From: an uncultured Clostridium sp.
Lineage (GTDB): Bacteria; Bacillota; Clostridia; UBA1212; UBA1255
Reading direction: 5' to 3'
Length of the DNA: 5,401 nucleotides
Assembly: GCA_900555605.1 (NCBI GenBank)
Contig: USLW01000168.1
Coordinates: 1-5,401 of the forward strand
The notes under the pieces are model-generated. The model ran no database searches. It saw only the letters and a list, made by a program, of their open reading frames with translations, and was not told the origin of the DNA. This document shows, in pieces, positions 4,625 to 5,401 of the stretch; within the stretch, counting starts at the first letter, position 1; every line of letters starts with the position of its first letter. Made by a program: the position numbers and the translations under genes.

Positions 4625-5401
4625 ATGTATACAACAGACCAGGTCAGAAAGACAGATCCGGAAGTCGCAAATGCAATTGATTTGGAGCTTGGCAGACAAA
4701 GAAACAAAATAGAATTAATTGCGTCCGAGAATTTTGTAAGCGAAGCGGTTATGGAAGCAATGGGAAGTCCGCTTACCAATAAATATGCGGAAGGGTATCC
4801 GGAAAAGAGATATTATGGCGGCTGCGAGTATGTAGACATCGTTGAGCAGTTGGCGATCGACCGGGCGAAGGAACTGTTCGGTGCGGAGCATGCGAACGTA
4901 CAGCCCCATTCCGGTGCGCAGGCCAATATGGCTGTCTTTTTTGCAGCACTGAAGCCGGGAGATAGGGTTTTAGGCATGAGTTTAGCGCACGGGGGGCATT
5001 TGACGCACGGAAGCCCTGTGAACATGTCAGGAAAATGGTTTGAAATCATCCCGTACTGTGTCAGCGACAAGGACATGCGGATTGATTATGACGCGCTGGC
5101 GGCATTGGCTTTGGAAACCAAACCGAAAATGAATGTGGGGGGGGCCAGCGCCTATCCGCGGATCATTGATTTTAAACGGTTCCGTGAAATTGCCGATTCC
5201 GTCGGCGCATATCTAATGGTTGATATGGCGCATATTGCCGGCCTTGTGGCGGCTGGACTCCATCCGAGTCCGATTGAATATGCGCATTTTACCACTACTA
5301 CCACACATAAAACCCTGCGCGGACCGAGAGGCGGTATGATTTTGTGCAAAGCGGAATTTGCAAAAGCAGTTGATAAGGCTGTGTTCCCCGGAATTCAGGG
5401 C
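4625..5401 (+). CDS. glyA: Serine hydroxymethyltransferase, 3'-truncated by the window edge
   Basis: The frame from ATG 4625 is open to the last base, so 259 residues of an enzyme of about 410 to 420 are visible. The protein interconverts serine and glycine with tetrahydrofolate and 5,10-methylenetetrahydrofolate, the main entry into one-carbon metabolism, in the cytosol. Family signatures are clear: [11 protein letters not shown] near residue 30, [58 protein letters not shown] with Asp200 and His203, and [14 protein letters not shown] with the PLP lysine at residue 229, the same number as Lys229 of the E. coli enzyme. GGAGG at 4611-4615 supports the start. The gene is transcribed away from the recombinase from its own promoter, with a strong hairpin in its leader. 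A run of eight G (5137-5144) encodes the unusual stretch KMNVGGAS where KLIVAGAS is common; the frame is intact on both sides. Confidence 0.97.
   Translation, partial: MYTTDQVRKTDPEVANAIDLELGRQRNKIELIASENFVSEAVMEAMGSPLTNKYAEGYPEKRYYGGCEYVDIVEQLAIDRAKELFGAEHANVQPHSGAQANMAVFFAALKPGDRVLGMSLAHGGHLTHGSPVNMSGKWFEIIPYCVSDKDMRIDYDALAALALETKPKMNVGGASAYPRIIDFKRFREIADSVGAYLMVDMAHIAGLVAAGLHPSPIEYAHFTTTTTHKTLRGPRGGMILCKAEFAKAVDKAVFPGIQG

Noticed and set aside
4813..5349. Minus-strand open frames opposite glyA
   Set aside because: The plus strand is unmistakable GlyA through this region; the minus frames are Cys- and Pro-rich shadow translations.
1..5401. CRISPR array, tRNA, insertion sequence, phage or toxin-antitoxin module
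   Set aside because: No spaced direct repeats, tRNA-like cloverleaf, transposase motifs or paired small genes were seen; nearly all sequence is accounted for by five housekeeping-type genes and their control regions.

Overview
The window appears to come from a chromosome of an anaerobic, low-to-moderate GC Firmicute, most likely a member of class Clostridia. The grounds are purine-rich Shine-Dalgarno sites of the AGGAGG type before every complete gene, consensus-like sigma-A promoters with 17-base spacers, and Firmicute-like versions of GlyA, an M18 aminopeptidase, an LCP-type envelope protein and a Xer-like recombinase. The genus cannot be named from sequence reading alone. No plasmid, phage, insertion-sequence, CRISPR, tRNA or rRNA signal was found.

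Layout from left to right. (1) Positions 1-2306 hold two tightly linked plus-strand genes. The first is the 3' part of a PLP-dependent aminotransferase of the Aminotran_MocR family, the family of mycobacterial aspartate aminotransferase Rv3722c. The second is a complete M18 zinc aminopeptidase starting 5 bases after the first stop, with its ribosome site inside the end of the first gene. Together they suggest peptide breakdown followed by transamination. (2) A good sigma-A-type promoter at 2319-2347 leads into a membrane-anchored LytR-CpsA-Psr (LCP) domain protein (2390-3391). It keeps the LCP fold signature but has lost several of the usual acidic and arginine active-site residues. (3) A convergent minus-strand tyrosine recombinase of XerC/XerD type (3437-4420) has all six catalytic positions. 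A terminator-like hairpin serving the LCP transcript lies inside the 3' end of this recombinase gene. (4) A 204-base divergent intergenic region (4421-4624) carries back-to-back promoters whose -35 boxes overlap on opposite strands, and a perfect 13-bp stem-loop predicted to sit at the very 5' end of the next mRNA. (5) glyA (serine hydroxymethyltransferase) starts at 4625 and runs off the right edge; it is coding throughout although it has no stop in the window.

The genes are mostly housekeeping: amino-acid and peptide metabolism, one-carbon metabolism, envelope, and DNA recombination. I see no convincing evidence for a new multi-gene system. The best leads are the degenerate LCP protein, the perfect inverted repeat between the recombinase and glyA (5'-mRNA stabiliser, operator, or recombination site), and the compact shared -35 region of the divergent promoters.
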